A stretch of DNA of 64,000 nt, taken from Ulota crispa. Its lineage: Eukaryota; Streptophyta; Bryopsida; Orthotrichales; Orthotrichaceae. Position 1 is the stretch's first letter. Each line of letters opens with the position of its first letter. The notes beneath the pieces are model-generated. The model was not told where the DNA came from and did not search any database. It saw nothing but the letters and a program-made list of their open reading frames with translations. The translations under genes and the position numbers were made by a program. The stretch is from NCBI GenBank assembly GCA_963920765.1, contig OY987250.1:17414409-17478408 (forward strand). The letters are read 5' to 3'. Below, in pieces: positions 28,201-40,278 of the stretch.

Positions 28201-28900
28201 TTAACGCTAGAACATGCTGAAGAACTATCCTATTTACTTTAAGCTGCTCTATCTTGTGTTCTTGTTTCCAGGTTTTCACAGTCAGCCAAAAGGCATCGGC
28301 AAATTTTCAGCTTGCTGTTCGATTATTCCAAGGACTACTATTTATTTGTCTTGTTGCCGGTCTGGTTGTGGCCATCGTCCTCTCTCCCCTCAGCGTTGGT
28401 GATGTCTTCGCTCTTGCGTTGGCTTTGATTCCCACAGGCTGGGGTCTTCTTTCGGTGCGTGATTACATGCCTCAATCATCTTGGATGTTAACTGTAGTTT
28501 CCTTTTTGGTTGAGCAACAATGATGTGTATTTGTTTTGACATGCATTTCCAATCAAAAGAATTTCATTGTTATTTTGTTGTATCGTTGTTGAACTCTTCC
28601 TGTGACATTGAATAAAATGTTATGCCGACCTAAGTTCAGCTCCCATCGTTTCTGTTCTTGCAGATTGCCATTGCTTTTCGACCTCTTATGGAACGCATGC
28701 GAGTTTGGAAGTCAATTCGTGAAATCGCTCGCGTTTATGATGCATGCATGGGTATGATAATATTCATTCCCATCGCATTCTTGTCTTGGTTTCCTTTCAT
28801 TTCCACTTTCCAGACACGTTTCGTCTTCAACCAGGCCTTCAGTCGTGGTCTTGAAATCTCCCTCATCTTGAGTGGAAAACAACCCAACCGGAATGCTTAG
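7217..28900 (+). CDS. CALS: Callose synthase (1,3-beta-glucan synthase, GT48), 53 coding exons
   Basis: Plasma-membrane enzyme that polymerises UDP-glucose into 1,3-beta-glucan for cell plates, plasmodesmata and wounded or developing walls. Exons spliced by eye give about 2,004 residues, slightly longer than the usual 1,750-1,950. In order: a Vta1-like N-terminal region (LAEHAYRLTQQLDP, from residue 84), an FKS1 dom1-type region (WGEAANLRFMPEC, 375-387), a first membrane cluster from about 532, then the cytosolic GT48 domain. Family motifs include HNLEARRRLQFFTNSLFM (1123-1140), RGQTLART (about 1234-1241), RMHYGHPDVFDR (1472-1483) and YRSTGRGFVV (1692-1701). A second membrane cluster fills the C terminus to the stop at 28898-28900. 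The ATG at 7217 opens the first exon and is followed by ERSERPPRPP. The many-exon structure argues against the nearly intronless CalS11/12 type; subgroup placement needs a tree. No frameshift or missing motif was seen. Confidence 0.93.
7217..28900 (+). other. CALS: Coding exon map of the callose synthase
   Basis: Coding exons, joined by GT-AG sites with consistent phase: 7217-7466, 8186-8283, 8552-8715, 9305-9428, 9555-9677, 9932-10057, 10243-10323, 10559-10662, 11452-11563, 11774-11911, 12400-12476, 12805-12892, 13108-13263, 13471-13585, 14419-14542, 14622-14644, 14968-15140, 15443-15495, 15701-15761, 16039-16120, 16298-16347, 16986-17072, 17372-17454, 17536-17584, 17748-17816, 18215-18306, 18487-18586, 18730-18890, 19154-19274, 19421-19518, 20108-20195, 20598-20791, 21075-21184, 21363-21512, 21791-21859, 22280-22451, 22866-22986, 23258-23377, 23881-23999, 24229-24312, 24641-24753, 24979-25031, 25348-25524, 25823-25870, 26130-26288, 26445-26558, 26764-26852, 27070-27228, 27363-27465, 27598-27717, 28036-28086, 28272-28454, 28664-28900. 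Total 6,015 nt. Least certain are exon 2 (acceptor at 8185), the 23-nt exon 16 with the acceptor of exon 17, and the acceptor of exon 25. Confidence 0.82.
13696..13929. mobile_element. TTAA element, subfamily C, copy 1, inside a callose synthase intron
   Basis: The ends TTAACCCTTAAAGGACG and CGTCCTTTAGGGGTTAA are inverted repeats with TTAA on both sides, enclosing 234 bp. The element lies within the intron between exons 14 and 15 (13586-14418), so splicing removes it. The interior, including TTTGTTGATCTCAAATG, matches the sequence ending at 30012. No reading frame. Confidence 0.8.
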
Positions 28901-29753
28901 GCGGCTGACCCAATTTTCCAATATGACTTTCCTGGGTCCTTTAAATTTTGAACTTTGGTGTTCTATCCAACGTTATGATAGGAAAACCAAAAAGCCAGCC
29001 TATGAAAACAGGATACTGATTGCGGAATGTTTAGGCATAGGACATCGAAGTTGAGGCTAGAATTAGAAATTGACTTTGATCTCTTATAATCCTGAAAGTT
29101 CAATGTCATCTTTAGACCGGACTTAAATCTAAATTAGGAAGGAATATCTCTATATGTGACTACTCATTGACAAAAACTTTGTAGCGCGGAGAATTTCCTG
29201 GTTATAGATCATCCGATTCATTCTGCTGGACAGTAATGAAGCTCAATATCGAAGCAGAATGACCTCGACAATGTTCTGGAAATACCCTCACTTCACTGGT
29301 AATTACCTTTTTTTTTGTATCATATTGTTCTCATAATCCTAAACCCTTATCTAGTTTTTCGCAGTTTGTATGTTGGGACCAGAATAGAGACCATTTCTGA
29401 AATGCAAGTAGTGAATATTATATGATAGTGTTGCTTAATTAGGCTTTCTTTAAAATGTTGATTTTATCATTTCACCTGCTAGTCGATAGCCTCTTGTTTG
29501 CTTGATGTCTGACAGTGTTTGAGTACGAGCAATCATTGTCCCTCGCAATAAGAATGTTAACATACTTAAATGTCTTGCATAGATTCATGCGTTGGAGCAT
29601 GGCCGACAAAGTTTTGCTATGAAAGAATATTAGTAAACTTTGCATGAGGTCTACTTTTGTGACACCAAGAGTTATTGGATCCTTTGTGCATGTTGGTGCA
29701 CCAGAAATATCAAGGTACTTTATTTTAGTAAACAAACTCATTCTCAAATGTAT
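28901..29753 (+). other. 3' flank of callose synthase and intergenic DNA
   Basis: The first few hundred bases after the stop are probably 3' untranslated sequence, still less AT-rich than what follows. I cannot fix the polyadenylation site. The frame at 28872-29054 starts in the last exon in another phase and is not a gene. From about 29150 the sequence turns AT-rich with nothing recognisable. Confidence 0.5.
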
Positions 29754-30012
29754 GTAACCCAAATAATTGTAACAATTGTATACATTTATAATACAAACAA
29801 TGAATTGTATGTATGCTTATGTATAATTGGCATTTGCTATCAACAAAAAGTTTTTATTTGGGATCTTGACTACCTCACAAAATAACATTGATCTATATTC
29901 TAAGGTCTTTGTTGATCTCAAATGTAGTAAAAGTGTGGATGCATTCCAAATACAAGAAGAATACATTGGATTGTATTGCTTACTACGGGCTACTTAGACA
30001 TCCAAGGGTTAA
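29754..30012. mobile_element. TTAA element, subfamily C, copy 2 (decayed left end)
   Basis: The right part matches the intronic element at 13696-13929 (TTTGTTGATCTCAAATG, then a match through ATTCCAAAT) and ends CCAAGGGTTAA. The left end is degenerate; GTAACCC at 29754 is the best candidate, so the start is approximate. No reading frame. Confidence 0.55.
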
Positions 30013-30409
30013 CTATCTTCTAAACAATATTTATTAAGAATGGTAATATGAAATATGAATGATGTTTCTAGGCTTATCTACTACCAACCATTATTTTGCT
30101 CTTACCAACTTGACAAGAAAGTATTGTATTTGGATCCTCCCAAAATCCCAAGTGATCAAACATCTGGGATACACAAGATGATCTCAAGGATAATTGCCAA
30201 TTTGTTTCAACAATTTATTTGTGAAGCTAAGGAGTTATACATATCATTCAATAGTACTAGTAAGGTTGCCCTCCCTCCAAGAGAATGGTGTAGAATATTC
30301 CACACCATTCTTTAGCTATGGGGACACTTGGTTAAATTTGTTAAAGAGTCTATGAAAGAGAGGCTCAATTTAATGCACATATGTCAATGTGGGGGGCCAG
30401 CCATGTTAG

Positions 30410-30471
<62 letters not shown>

Positions 30472-30612
30472 TTTATTTATTTATTTTATTGTTAGGATGA
30501 AGTTTGTGGATGATACCTTGAAAAGAGGGAAAAGCAACCTCTCTTCAGGCTATTGAATGTTATGTATGGCTTAAACTGCCCTTACTTGTTATTGAACAAG
30601 ACCTCTTATTTC
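30013..30612. other. Intergenic DNA with TA microsatellite
   Basis: AT-rich sequence interrupted by a TA repeat. The plus-strand frame at 30055-30315 reads without interruption for 86 codons, but I do not recognise it and there is no conserved context; it may be a relic of a coding repeat. Confidence 0.4.
30412..30470. repeat. TA microsatellite
   Basis: Uninterrupted alternating TA of about 59 bp between two AT-rich flanks. Confidence 0.95.
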
Positions 30613-31250
30613 TTAACCCTTAAATGCCTAAGGCATTTTTTGGGCTTTTAGGAATTTTTTTCAAATTGAACGAAAAGGCGACATTTTAATAAGTTGTATT
30701 AAGTTATTTTGAATTGTAACCATACAAATTCAAACTAGATATGTTAGAGGTCACACAAGAAAAGAAAATACAAAAAACATCACTAATGGATTGAAAGATT
30801 ATAATATTTGATCATGAGGATGTTAAAACTACAGAAATGACTTGAAGCCTTTGAATCCTCTTTTCACATGCTGGATCTAAAAAACTGACCATCAAAAAAA
30901 TATAAGGTTAAATGAATTAACATACTTAACCCCAATCACTTTATAGAAGTTCAAAATCTTTTCTACAAATTTTTCAAATGAATTTTTTATGGAAATTTTT
31001 CTCCGAGATCTAGTGTATTTGAGGCTCATTTCCAAGAGCTCTCAACACTAAAGTCAAGACCCTTGTACAAAAGCTTGAATAAAAAACCCATAATTGATCA
31101 TTTTCAAAATTAGATTGCTAATCCTAAAATTAGAATTCACAAATTATAAATCCAAAATGCAAACTACTAAAAATAACAACTTAGTTAGGTTTATTGAACC
31201 TCAAAATATTGCAGACACCAAAATTTGGTGCTACATGCATTTAGGATTAA
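30613..31250. mobile_element. TTAA element, subfamily B, copy 1
   Basis: It starts TTAACCCTTAAATGCC; the right end reads GCATTTAGGATTAA, a slightly shortened version of the canonical GCATTTAGGGGTTAA. The left end contains a perfect hairpin AAATGCC/GGCATTT with a TAA loop. The 638-bp interior aligns along its length with 50616-51254, sharing TTGAAAGATTATAAT and CTCTAGTGTATTTGAG-like stretches. Its terminal TTAA (31247-31250) is also the first TTAA of the next element. Confidence 0.8.
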
Positions 31251-31678
31251 CCCCTGAAGGGCCCGAATGCCCTTTGTGGCCTTAATATGCTGTTTTGCTA
31301 GTATTCGGTGGATGTCGTGGCATTTTCAAGCTTTCTTGTACACTAGAGAGTTGTAGGCAATTCTGAGCGGCATCTGAGAGTGTTTTTGGATTTTGAAAAT
31401 ACATTGCCAAATTCCAATGCTTCCTTGAAGTATCCACTGTCCCCTACGGTCCACATATGGTATGTGTTTTTCTATGGCGTGCTTCCAGCAATTGATCTTT
31501 GGATTCACAAAGAGATAGGCCCATAAAAATTTGCAGTCCCTGTCAACACCTAAAGCTGCAATCTATGCAATTGGAAATCCAATTAGCAATCTAAACCACC
31601 AAAATTGATTTCTAGTATTCACAAACTCTACAAATATGGTCATGTATCAAAAAGGCCTGAGGGCCCTCTACGGGTTAA
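31247..31678. mobile_element. TTAA element, subfamily E
   Basis: It starts TTAACCCCTGAAGGGCCC and ends GGGCCCTCTACGGGTTAA. The left subterminal hairpin is AAGGGC/GCCCTT with loop CCGAAT; the right end holds the palindrome GAGGGCCCTC. The 432-bp non-coding body matches no other element in the window that I could see. It shares its left TTAA with the preceding subfamily B element. Confidence 0.75.
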
Positions 31679-32526
31679 TATTCCTTGTATCTAAGAATTG
31701 GATGTCTTGTACAATTGTAGCTTTTAGAGGTTCCCTTTTTAATTCTATTCTTTGTTGCATATTGTACTATTGAGTAGAAATTTTAATTTGATGAATCTTT
31801 TTGGCTGTTTTTATTAGTTTAGACTTTTTCTTATTAAAGTTTGTTAGTATTGGTTTTATTGGAGTAAACCATTTGAAATTATTACTTTAAATGACGGCAT
31901 ATGGTCATGTGTAATAAAAAATGAAAAAGGAAAAATCACTTTCTTACAGCTCAAATTCACTATAAAATAATATTTGAGTATGTAACTATGATGTTGATCT
32001 TTAAGGAATTCTTGTTCAAAAATTGAATAATGAATTAACATGCCAAAAGTCAACTGTTTTATTCAATGACAGTTTGTTGAGATACAAACATTTAGTATTT
32101 TTGTATACAAGGTAGGTTGCGTGTTGGTTGCTTTTGAATATTAGAATTTGTGTAAATGAAAGCATGTATATTCAATGCATGATTTACGACAATATGCGCT
32201 AACCTTTGTTGTGTTATTAATTTATAAGGAAACTATGGTCAAGTCTACAAAAAGTTGAGAAAAATTGTGACCTAATTTACAATATATTGTCATAATTTTT
32301 ATTAATTTTTTGTAAATTCAACCATGGTTTTTTTGCTTTATAAAGCAATTTGGCACAGATTCTCAATACAACTTGTCATTACAACATGATTAACATGATA
32401 CTTGCTACATAGCAATTATAGCTTTACCTGTATCAATTATTTGTAGATGACTATTAACTTTCATGATTTTCTAATCTTCAAATAAAATTGAATGTGACCT
32501 ATTGCCTTTGCAAGTAAGAGAAAATA
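31679..32526. other. AT-rich intergenic DNA
   Basis: Nothing recognised. Short frames in this stretch are chance openings in AT-rich DNA. Confidence 0.5.
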
Positions 32527-32531
32527 AAAGT

Positions 32532-32941
32532 TAGGGAATTACTACAGTGATTCCCTAAATTGCTAACAAGACACCCCCTTTGAGCATGAAAATGTGATTT
32601 TTAATGTTGATTTTGTTGATTTTTATTTGGACCAAAAGATTTGTTTCACCTTTATCATTCTAAAGCTATACTAAAAAAAAAATAGGTGTGCTTAAATTTC
32701 AAACTAAAAATATAGGACTTTTGAGTTACTTAAAGCAAAAATATATCAAAAGATAGTATTGGTGCAATGATATTTCAAAAAAAATTATATTTGTCATGTT
32801 TTTTTTCAAGGAGGTGATAATGTCATGATTGAATGAATGATGGACCACTTAATAAATCAAAAACAGCACGAAATTATCAAATTTCATGCTAAGAGGGGGT
32901 GTCCTGTTAGCAATTTAGGGTGTCATTGTAGTAATTCCCTA
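32532..32941. mobile_element. 410-bp terminal-inverted-repeat element with 5-bp duplication
   Basis: Terminal inverted repeats of about 60 bp begin TAGGGAATTACTAC and end GTAGTAATTCCCTA. Deeper in, CTAAATTGCTAAC and GTTAGCAATTTAG also pair. The element is flanked on both sides by AAAGT (32527-32531 and 32942-32946), a convincing 5-bp target duplication. There is no transposase frame, so it is non-autonomous. I cannot name the superfamily from a 5-bp duplication and these ends alone. Confidence 0.8.
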
Positions 32942-32946
32942 AAAGT

Positions 32947-35900
32947 TAATCTACATGTAATAATGATCAATTTTTTTATTTTTGTATCAAATGAACTAAA
33001 TCTCTTGAGAATTCTATGCTTAATGCCTTAAAATTTTCTAGAGGATCCTTCATTTGCGTTTTGAAATACCTATATACTTGTAGATCTTACTAAAAGAAAG
33101 ACACTCATAAATATTTGCATTTTTAGATTGTTTTAAAGGACAAAAAATCTTGAGACTTGTAGGATGGAAGGACATGATCCCAAAGCTTTGCAAATCTTCA
33201 CATGTTTTACAAATGTGACATACCAGCATCCCAATTTCAACTTGCAACTAGTCATCTATCAACAATGAAATGTTATGCTATAGCCTAAAGGATTCTAAGG
33301 AAGCAATTGCAATGCATTAATCCATAAAGCACTACCTTTGGCTTGCTTGGATTGCAATTGTCTCCTAACACCTAATATATGAGCTTTCATAGCTTATGAA
33401 GGCAATCTATGAACATTGCTAATACCTATTACAATGTCCTTATTATTGAATATGCATTTGAACAAAAAGATAATATCTCAAGAATAACATATTAAAAAAT
33501 CAAGAGGCTTGATTTTGTAAACGCATTGGATGTCATAGTTTTGGTGGATAATTTGTGCTTTTTACTTTGCAAGTGGAAATCTTGTTCAAATTAAATAAGG
33601 AAAATAAATCATTAGAAGGCAGATTTTGTAGGAAATAATATCCAAGATTGATGGATGTAAAATTTACATAGATTCAAATGAAGCAATATTTAGGAATCAA
33701 TATTCTGAGAAGATTTAATGCATTACATTGAAGTTTAAGCAAGGGTTCAATTATCAAATAAATTCTCTATTTGCTCGTATTTGTTTTATTGGCTTGATTA
33801 AAGCTAACTTTATCCTAAAAGCTAGCCCACACAACCTTTTACACTATCCCTTTGAAAGCAAAGCAATTCTTAATTGTCAATATGTTGAAAATTTCAGTCC
33901 TTGCAATTCTTGAACACTTTATATTATTGAATGTAACCCAAGCTACACCACGACTTTTGGACATTGAAAAGAAGTTGAAATTTTTTTATGTTAAGAAAGG
34001 AGTTGTAGGAATAGTCATAAAATCCATCTCAATTAACAACTCAAAATCAACATCAACCACATTTTGACGCATCTATCCATGAAGATTCAAGATTCTTTTT
34101 AGGAGGGTTGAAATTGATTAGTACATACAAATTTGTCTGAATACCTTGACAGGTGTACTTTGTCTTTAGGAGAAGAATCTTTAGTCCAAGTTGGTAGAAA
34201 ATCAAAGTAAACGAAAGGAAAGGGATTGTAATGGATGTAGACACAAACACTATATAAATTCAAGTTTCTTCTACATTACATTTATAGAACTACAATCATA
34301 CCTTTATAAATTGATAAATTCCTTATATTTCTTATGAATGTATTACTACTTAAGTTTTTTTAATAGATTATTTTATTTGATGAAAAGATTACTAAATTCC
34401 ATCTCACATTCCTTTTAGTTTCAAGAAGAGTCAGCATGAATCATGGTCTTTTTGAGCAACGATGTTCACAAAGATTAATTCTATTCATTTAGTACAAAAT
34501 TATGCCCTAATTTCAATAGTTTATCATTGCTTGTCAACCAAGCACCACTCATATCTACTTTGCATAACAAAATTTCGGTAACAACAAATTAGAAATGTAA
34601 CTACGGTGGATATGAGTTTAGGGTACAATTGAGATATTGGGCAACCAGGACAAAGACAATTGCAAATTAGGGATTTAGGGTAGACTAGCATTCCTCCTTG
34701 GATGCTCTCTCCCCTTATCACTTGTTGCTAAGGTATGTACACCCATATCCAAGCGTTTAAGGGTTTAGGGTAGTGCAAAGTCTCAAAAAATTCAGGAAAA
34801 AAATCTGTAGGGTTAGCCTTCCAACAAGCTATCACATAGCTTCATTTTTGTGAGAAAAAATATTGTACAATATATTATATCAAAGGGCAAAATTACAACT
34901 CATGGGACTCTAAAAACAACTGTAAACTAACCTTAAAACTGCTTAGATGTGTCCTATAATGGCACTTGACAATCCCAATCTCAGCCCTCCTAAACCAACT
35001 TAGCAACCAACATGTGACAGAATTTGCTTGTGCAAGTAGTGTTCAAGGCTCCACTTTGGGTTCAAGGTGAACGCAGTGCGCTATTGGGAGCTGCTCGGAT
35101 TTGGGTGTACCTACTTTAGCCTCCTTCCTGGTCATTGAATTCCTGCGTCTCCCGACTCCCGCTCTTGTGCCTGTTGTGCGTCTCACGCACTTCTCACATA
35201 AAAAGAGCTTTTTGAAGGATCAAAGATAGACTTCAATGGAATTAATGTACTGTACTTTATGTCAATGCACGCGTGCACAAGACGAATACAGAACATCAGG
35301 CTTCAAAGGTCCGGTACAGCGACAGGCAGAATAATGTAGATACACCACAGTGAAAATTTTGAATATTTAGCAGACTTGGGAATACTTTTTACCCCCTAAA
35401 GTTATGTGAAAGTCACATTTCGATCCCAGGTGGGAAAAAAAGGCTAATGCTTTAAAATCACTCCTCCAACACACTGAGCCGTTACGAAAGCAATGGCACT
35501 GGGTCACTGGCGAGTTCGATACTCCAATAATTAAGATAACCAACAAGGGTGGTTGCTAATTGATGCAGCCATAACTGAAAATCTTTGCAGATAACTATAA
35601 ATCTCTTCACAAAGCATAAAAAAGAAACTCCTAAACCGCAAGTGTACGAGCTCGTTAAGCAAAAGCCCCAACAACTTCTACACTAATGGTATGTCCACTG
35701 GTGTCCATAAAAATCAAGATCGACAACAAACTTGTACAATATCCATAAGAGGAAAAAAATCGTATGCACTTTTTCATTTTGGCCACCTACATTGAGTGAC
35801 GAAAGTCTTGAGGACTCTAAATAAATTTACCGAAAGTAAGAACTACTGCAGCTCCAGGTTAACAACACTACACTAAAGTGGTCCCAAAATATCTCACAAA

Positions 35901-36210
35901 GTCACCAGCAGAATGTGCATGAGATGTGAAAGGTCCTTCAAGGAGAGTCTAAATAAGTCAAGCACTCAATCTAGACCAAGTGTGCAATTGCCATTTGGAG
36001 CCCGACCAGGCAGCTTCTGTAGATCAGAAGGAAAGAATAAGGAAAACAATCACAATGGTGAGCACCTCCCTTCCAATTGTGAGGCAGCAGACCTTCAAAG
36101 GGGACAAGCAGGTGTGACAGGAATGAAGACGTGTTTCAGGGAAACACGTAGGGCGCCCACCTTCGGTGCGCATTTCAATGGCTCCCTTGATGTTGCAAAA
36201 ACTAGAGAAT
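32947..36210. other. AT-rich intergenic DNA and 3' flank of the DUF707 gene
   Basis: From 32947 to about 34990 the sequence is AT-rich with no gene or repeat boundary that I recognise. From about 35000 GC content rises. Part of 35900-36210 is probably the 3' untranslated region of the minus-strand gene whose stop codon is at 36211-36213. A less AT-rich patch at about 35040-35220 has no conserved reading frame. The plus-strand frame at 35913-36329 is antisense to the last DUF707 exon and is not a gene. Confidence 0.45.
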
Positions 36211-39200
36211 CTAGGCTGCTCCAGCTGCGTCAATTTCAGCTTGTCTTGCATCGGCTGCACTCCACCGCTTCGTATATATGTCCCATTCATATCTACATCT
36301 CTCTCGAACCTACAAGGGTCACGCATTGATTTTCAGCATGTTTGGCAAATTTCAACTTTAAGGCTCTAACTTGTGAAGTAAAAGTGGGCGAATCGAAATA
36401 AGGACGGAGAGCTTACCCCTTCCCATGGTGCTCTTCCTCCAGTTGATTCACCCTGCGTGCAAACAATGTCTTAGATGCTGTAGATAAATGTCTCGCAACC
36501 TCACATGCATACTGTGTACTACTGTTACCAATGAGTTCTCCACCGAAGCGGACAATTCGAAAAATTACTCTGTCAATAACCAGAGCTGTGCTACCAAAGA
36601 CTGAACTCTGGGAAATCCGTTTCCTATGGCTTCCGACTGATTTGAGTGGTTTCCATTACTAGAGTAGAATTGTACTTTTGGTGGTTTTTATCATCATTTT
36701 GAGAGGATTCCAATGCACTACACTATGTCTTAATTGAATGTTATCTGAACAAATTAAAATCCAAGTACTGTAGTAGGGTCCCCAATCAAAAGCTTGGACT
36801 ACTACCCTTAAACCATGCTTACTGAATCTACATGATATCCCAGGAAAGCATCTTTGATTGTAATATCACCTCGTTTCTTACAAGTCACGTGTTATGAAAA
36901 CACTAGTATTGTAAATGGGTGACTTCATGAAACAAGTTCCCTACCTTATTTGATGTATAATTTGAATAAAAGAAGCCTTACAGCTTATATAATGAAACCA
37001 TAATTTCCAGAATACAGAAAGATAGCTGATTGCTGAGTATCAGACATATTAAGTTGCATTTTCAAACATTGAGATCAGGGACATGATGCAAGCGTGAAGA
37101 TAACAAAATACAGAATGGGCAGGGGGTCCTACTTGATTGCCGAGTGACGGAACACCAACGTGTATGACCCATTGTTCATCCACTACCCCAATTTTCTCAA
37201 ACGCAGGCTGCACGAAAAGGATATGACAAGCTTAACAAGTAGCCAAACTGCGTAGACTCAATAATCACAATTCCACAATAGCAAGGTGATTCAGCATCGG
37301 AATTCTGGAAACGTAAAGCCCGGAAACAAATTACCTCCACACAGCGGCGCATGCTGAAATCCAGACCCCAGCCATGTATCAAGTCATTCTGCAACCAAGG
37401 ACGAGCTTGCCAATGTTAGGGAAAACATGTACACTCCTCAGTATCCGAGTAAACCAAATAAATCATCAAATTCACAAAAACGTACCTGTATTATATACCA
37501 AATGCAACGCCATGCTTTCCGAGAAAATACTGGTGCCATAATCTCGACAAACCTGCAACATCAAACAAGCAGGGAACACCCAAATTATTATACACTAGCT
37601 CCCAATTACCTAAGCTCAAAGGTAGCAAAAAGATGGAATAAACTCTAAACGCACAGTGACTCCTTACCCTGCACAAGGTGGCTTGTGTGGATCTGGGCAC
37701 CAACCAGGATGTTCCACTGCTTCCCTGCAAGATACACGACAATTTGTCTTGAAAGTCAAGGGACGATCTGCTCAAACTTCGGTAGAAAGAAACTAAACTC
37801 GTCAGAAGAAAAAAGACACAGTTTTTCCTATTAATTTCCATTTTAACGGAAGGAAAATTTAAAAACAGCTGGAGTAGATAGGAATGAACTTGATGCACCA
37901 TTTAGAAACATTGCACTAACTACAGAATTCACAGCCTCCTCGTTTGGACATTTAGCAAGGTTACCAAATCATGTCAGCACACGTACTTGTGAACTTCGAC
38001 GTCACCCCGATGCTTTGTCATCGCCCAGGTTGTACCACGGCTGCCATCTAGAGATGGCTGTGAAACCTCAAGACCATGCTTCTTGACGAGTTCAATGTAT
38101 CTGCAATGCCAATGAACTCACTTGTTACAATAGGAGTATCTTCAATAGATTAAAGCTAATCTCACTATTCTCGTTAGAAGGGTCACTTTCCAATGCAATT
38201 TTAGAAAAATGAATCAGGTCTATAGCTCTTGATTGAGAAGATACTTGAAAAAACATAATGGACAATTGACTCTACCTCTCTGCATTGAAATGTCTCAAGT
38301 CAAGATCCTCATCCCAAATGAAGATGTACTCGTAAGGCTCCACAAAGTCGGGGTGCAAAAACCGCTTGGCAAACCACCTACACCAACCTTTCAATTCAGA
38401 AATCCCAGTCTCGAGAACAGAGGACCAAACCAGAAGTGATTACGACGTTAAATGCCCAACATATATAAAAGCAAGCTAATGCGTAAAGCTCCACAGAACA
38501 ACACGTACGAGAGAAAGTTATATTAACGTATGAATAACATACGACACTGTGATAAAAATAAAACAAGGAAATATACCACTTTGCTTGCTTGCGGGCGCTT
38601 ATATGGATAACATTTTGGGACCATTCATAATCGTCCCATTCTGACACTTTTCCATCATAATGAAAGAGCAATATTTGCCATTCCTTTGAAAACTGCAGAA
38701 CAAGATTGAAAACGTGAGCTGCGGATACAACAGTTTATTATATGGTATACAGATTTAGCATAATTCTATATGTTGAATTTATTCCTACCCTCTCGAAGAA
38801 CACTAAATAAAGAGGGAAACTAAAAAACGTCAAGATTGAAATCACCATTACGTTATTAGTCACGAAGCTATATTTCATAAACACCAAAGTATTATGGCAT
38901 CAACTTATCATAGCCACAATTTTGATAGAGGAAAAGGGGACATCTGTCAAGAAAATAATCCAAACTGAGGAGGAAACCTCTCATGTTCTCAGGCCATAAC
39001 AAAAAAAAAAATCTACTGAGCATTCACGAATGATTTCATATCATGAAACAACAGCCAAGCCCTATCGACTCCAAAAAACTCATCTCGAGGACTGTGCTAT
39101 AGGGTTCTTATAACTCACTTTCTGGACTGCGGTATTAATAGCTGCCTTCTGGCCAACGCCGACAGTGAATGTCAATAGGTACTTTGGCCTATGGGGTAGA

Positions 39201-40278
39201 TCCTGCAAAATCATAATTTTGGTACTAAATAAGCATCTCTGCAGAAAAATATTCATCTGTGTCGCCTCCCGTCTTCCAGCTCGTCGATATATTCCAGTAA
39301 TTACATATGAGGAGGTAAAGATTACATCATAAGCTTTACACGCAGATACGTATCACACTATTATATTCCTCAAAGAGATGCATGTCACGTCTAGCAAAAA
39401 TACACCTCCTAAGCTACTTTTTATACCTCTTCAGGTTTTCCCCATAACCTACGAGGAAAGAGATCGGATTCAACGTGGATGATGCCAGGTGGAAGGAACT
39501 CCGTTCCTCGCGGTCTTTCCCTAGTGCACGTAGCCGCTTCCGTTTCCACTTTCTGTCATCCAAATTTTTCGTACCATGAAATGTAGTTATGCAAGTGCAT
39601 GACCATAGTGGTTTCAGGCTGCAACCTCAAGCATTTTCTGCTTATTATATGAACAACTTCACGTTGCATTTCAATGAAGAAATAGATTAAATTATTCTCT
39701 ATGTAGAGAAAACATATCTTTGTAAATGTAATGCAAAAAGAGAACAGAAGAGCTTCAGCCATGGAAAATATAGGGGAGCAAATCAGAAGCCTGTGCTCTA
39801 CAAAGCAAGCACAATCAAGCATTACACTTGAAACGCAGCGGTCAACCAAAAAAAAGAGCGACAGGCTTCAGATTAATAAGATAGTGTACCTCGGGAGCAG
39901 CTGGTCGATATTCGAAGTACTGCGGAAGCTGGCTTAAAGTTGATGTAGTGCCGATACTTGTAGAAATTCCATACTGCACGGCATCTTCTCAGCATCAACA
40001 CGATTCTCACGTTCTGACTATACACTCAGATTATAGGAATAAAATGGATATGGTACATGTACGAATAAAAGGTCCAGCTAAAATCGACAGCGTCCAATTC
40101 TGAAAACGCAAAAGGCAGTCATAAATTGTTTGCTAACTACAAGAATTATTGGTAGCCAGGGTACTCGAAACTTTACCGATATGTAGAACATGCTGAGAAA
40201 AGCACCAATCAGTCCACCTGCTACTGCAACTATAATGAACTTCATCATTTCCCTGGGTTTGGAGGGAGACGGAGCCAT
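36211..40278 (-). CDS. DUF707 family protein (putative single-pass membrane protein), 13 coding exons
   Basis: Plant DUF707 protein, sometimes labelled in databases as lysine ketoglutarate reductase trans-splicing related, a name with little functional support. Spliced length is 371 residues, close to the family size. Coding exons in gene order: 40278-40177, 39973-39890, 39552-39427, 39202-39119, 38692-38577, 38377-38276, 38100-37987, 37724-37668, 37552-37486, 37388-37335, 37207-37133, 36452-36417, 36309-36211. Residues about 13-33 form a signal anchor (FIIVAVAGGLIGAFLSMFY), suggesting a type II membrane or Golgi protein. Family landmarks: FHYDGKVSEW, YIFIWDEDLDLRHF (WDEDLD 192-197), GFVEIMAPVFSRKAW (262 on), NDLIHGWGLDF (285-295) and WVIHVGVPSLG. 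The acidic WDEDLD resembles the metal-binding DxD of glycosyltransferases; that role is inference. An AG acceptor just before the ATG (near 40285) implies a 5' leader intron. Confidence 0.9.

Noticed and set aside
30926..30937. TTAACCCCAATC inside subfamily B copy 1
   Set aside because: No matching right end, no inverted partner, and the corresponding position in copy 2 is not a terminus; taken as chance.
35441..35540. tRNA-like B-box sequence near GAGTTCGATACTCC
   Set aside because: No A-box at the right distance and no cloverleaf pairing could be drawn.
36024..36329. Overlapping frames of about 100-138 codons on both strands near 36.2 kb
   Set aside because: The true signal is the last DUF707 exon (36309-36211). 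The longer minus-strand frame is a different phase of the same DNA and the plus-strand frame is antisense.
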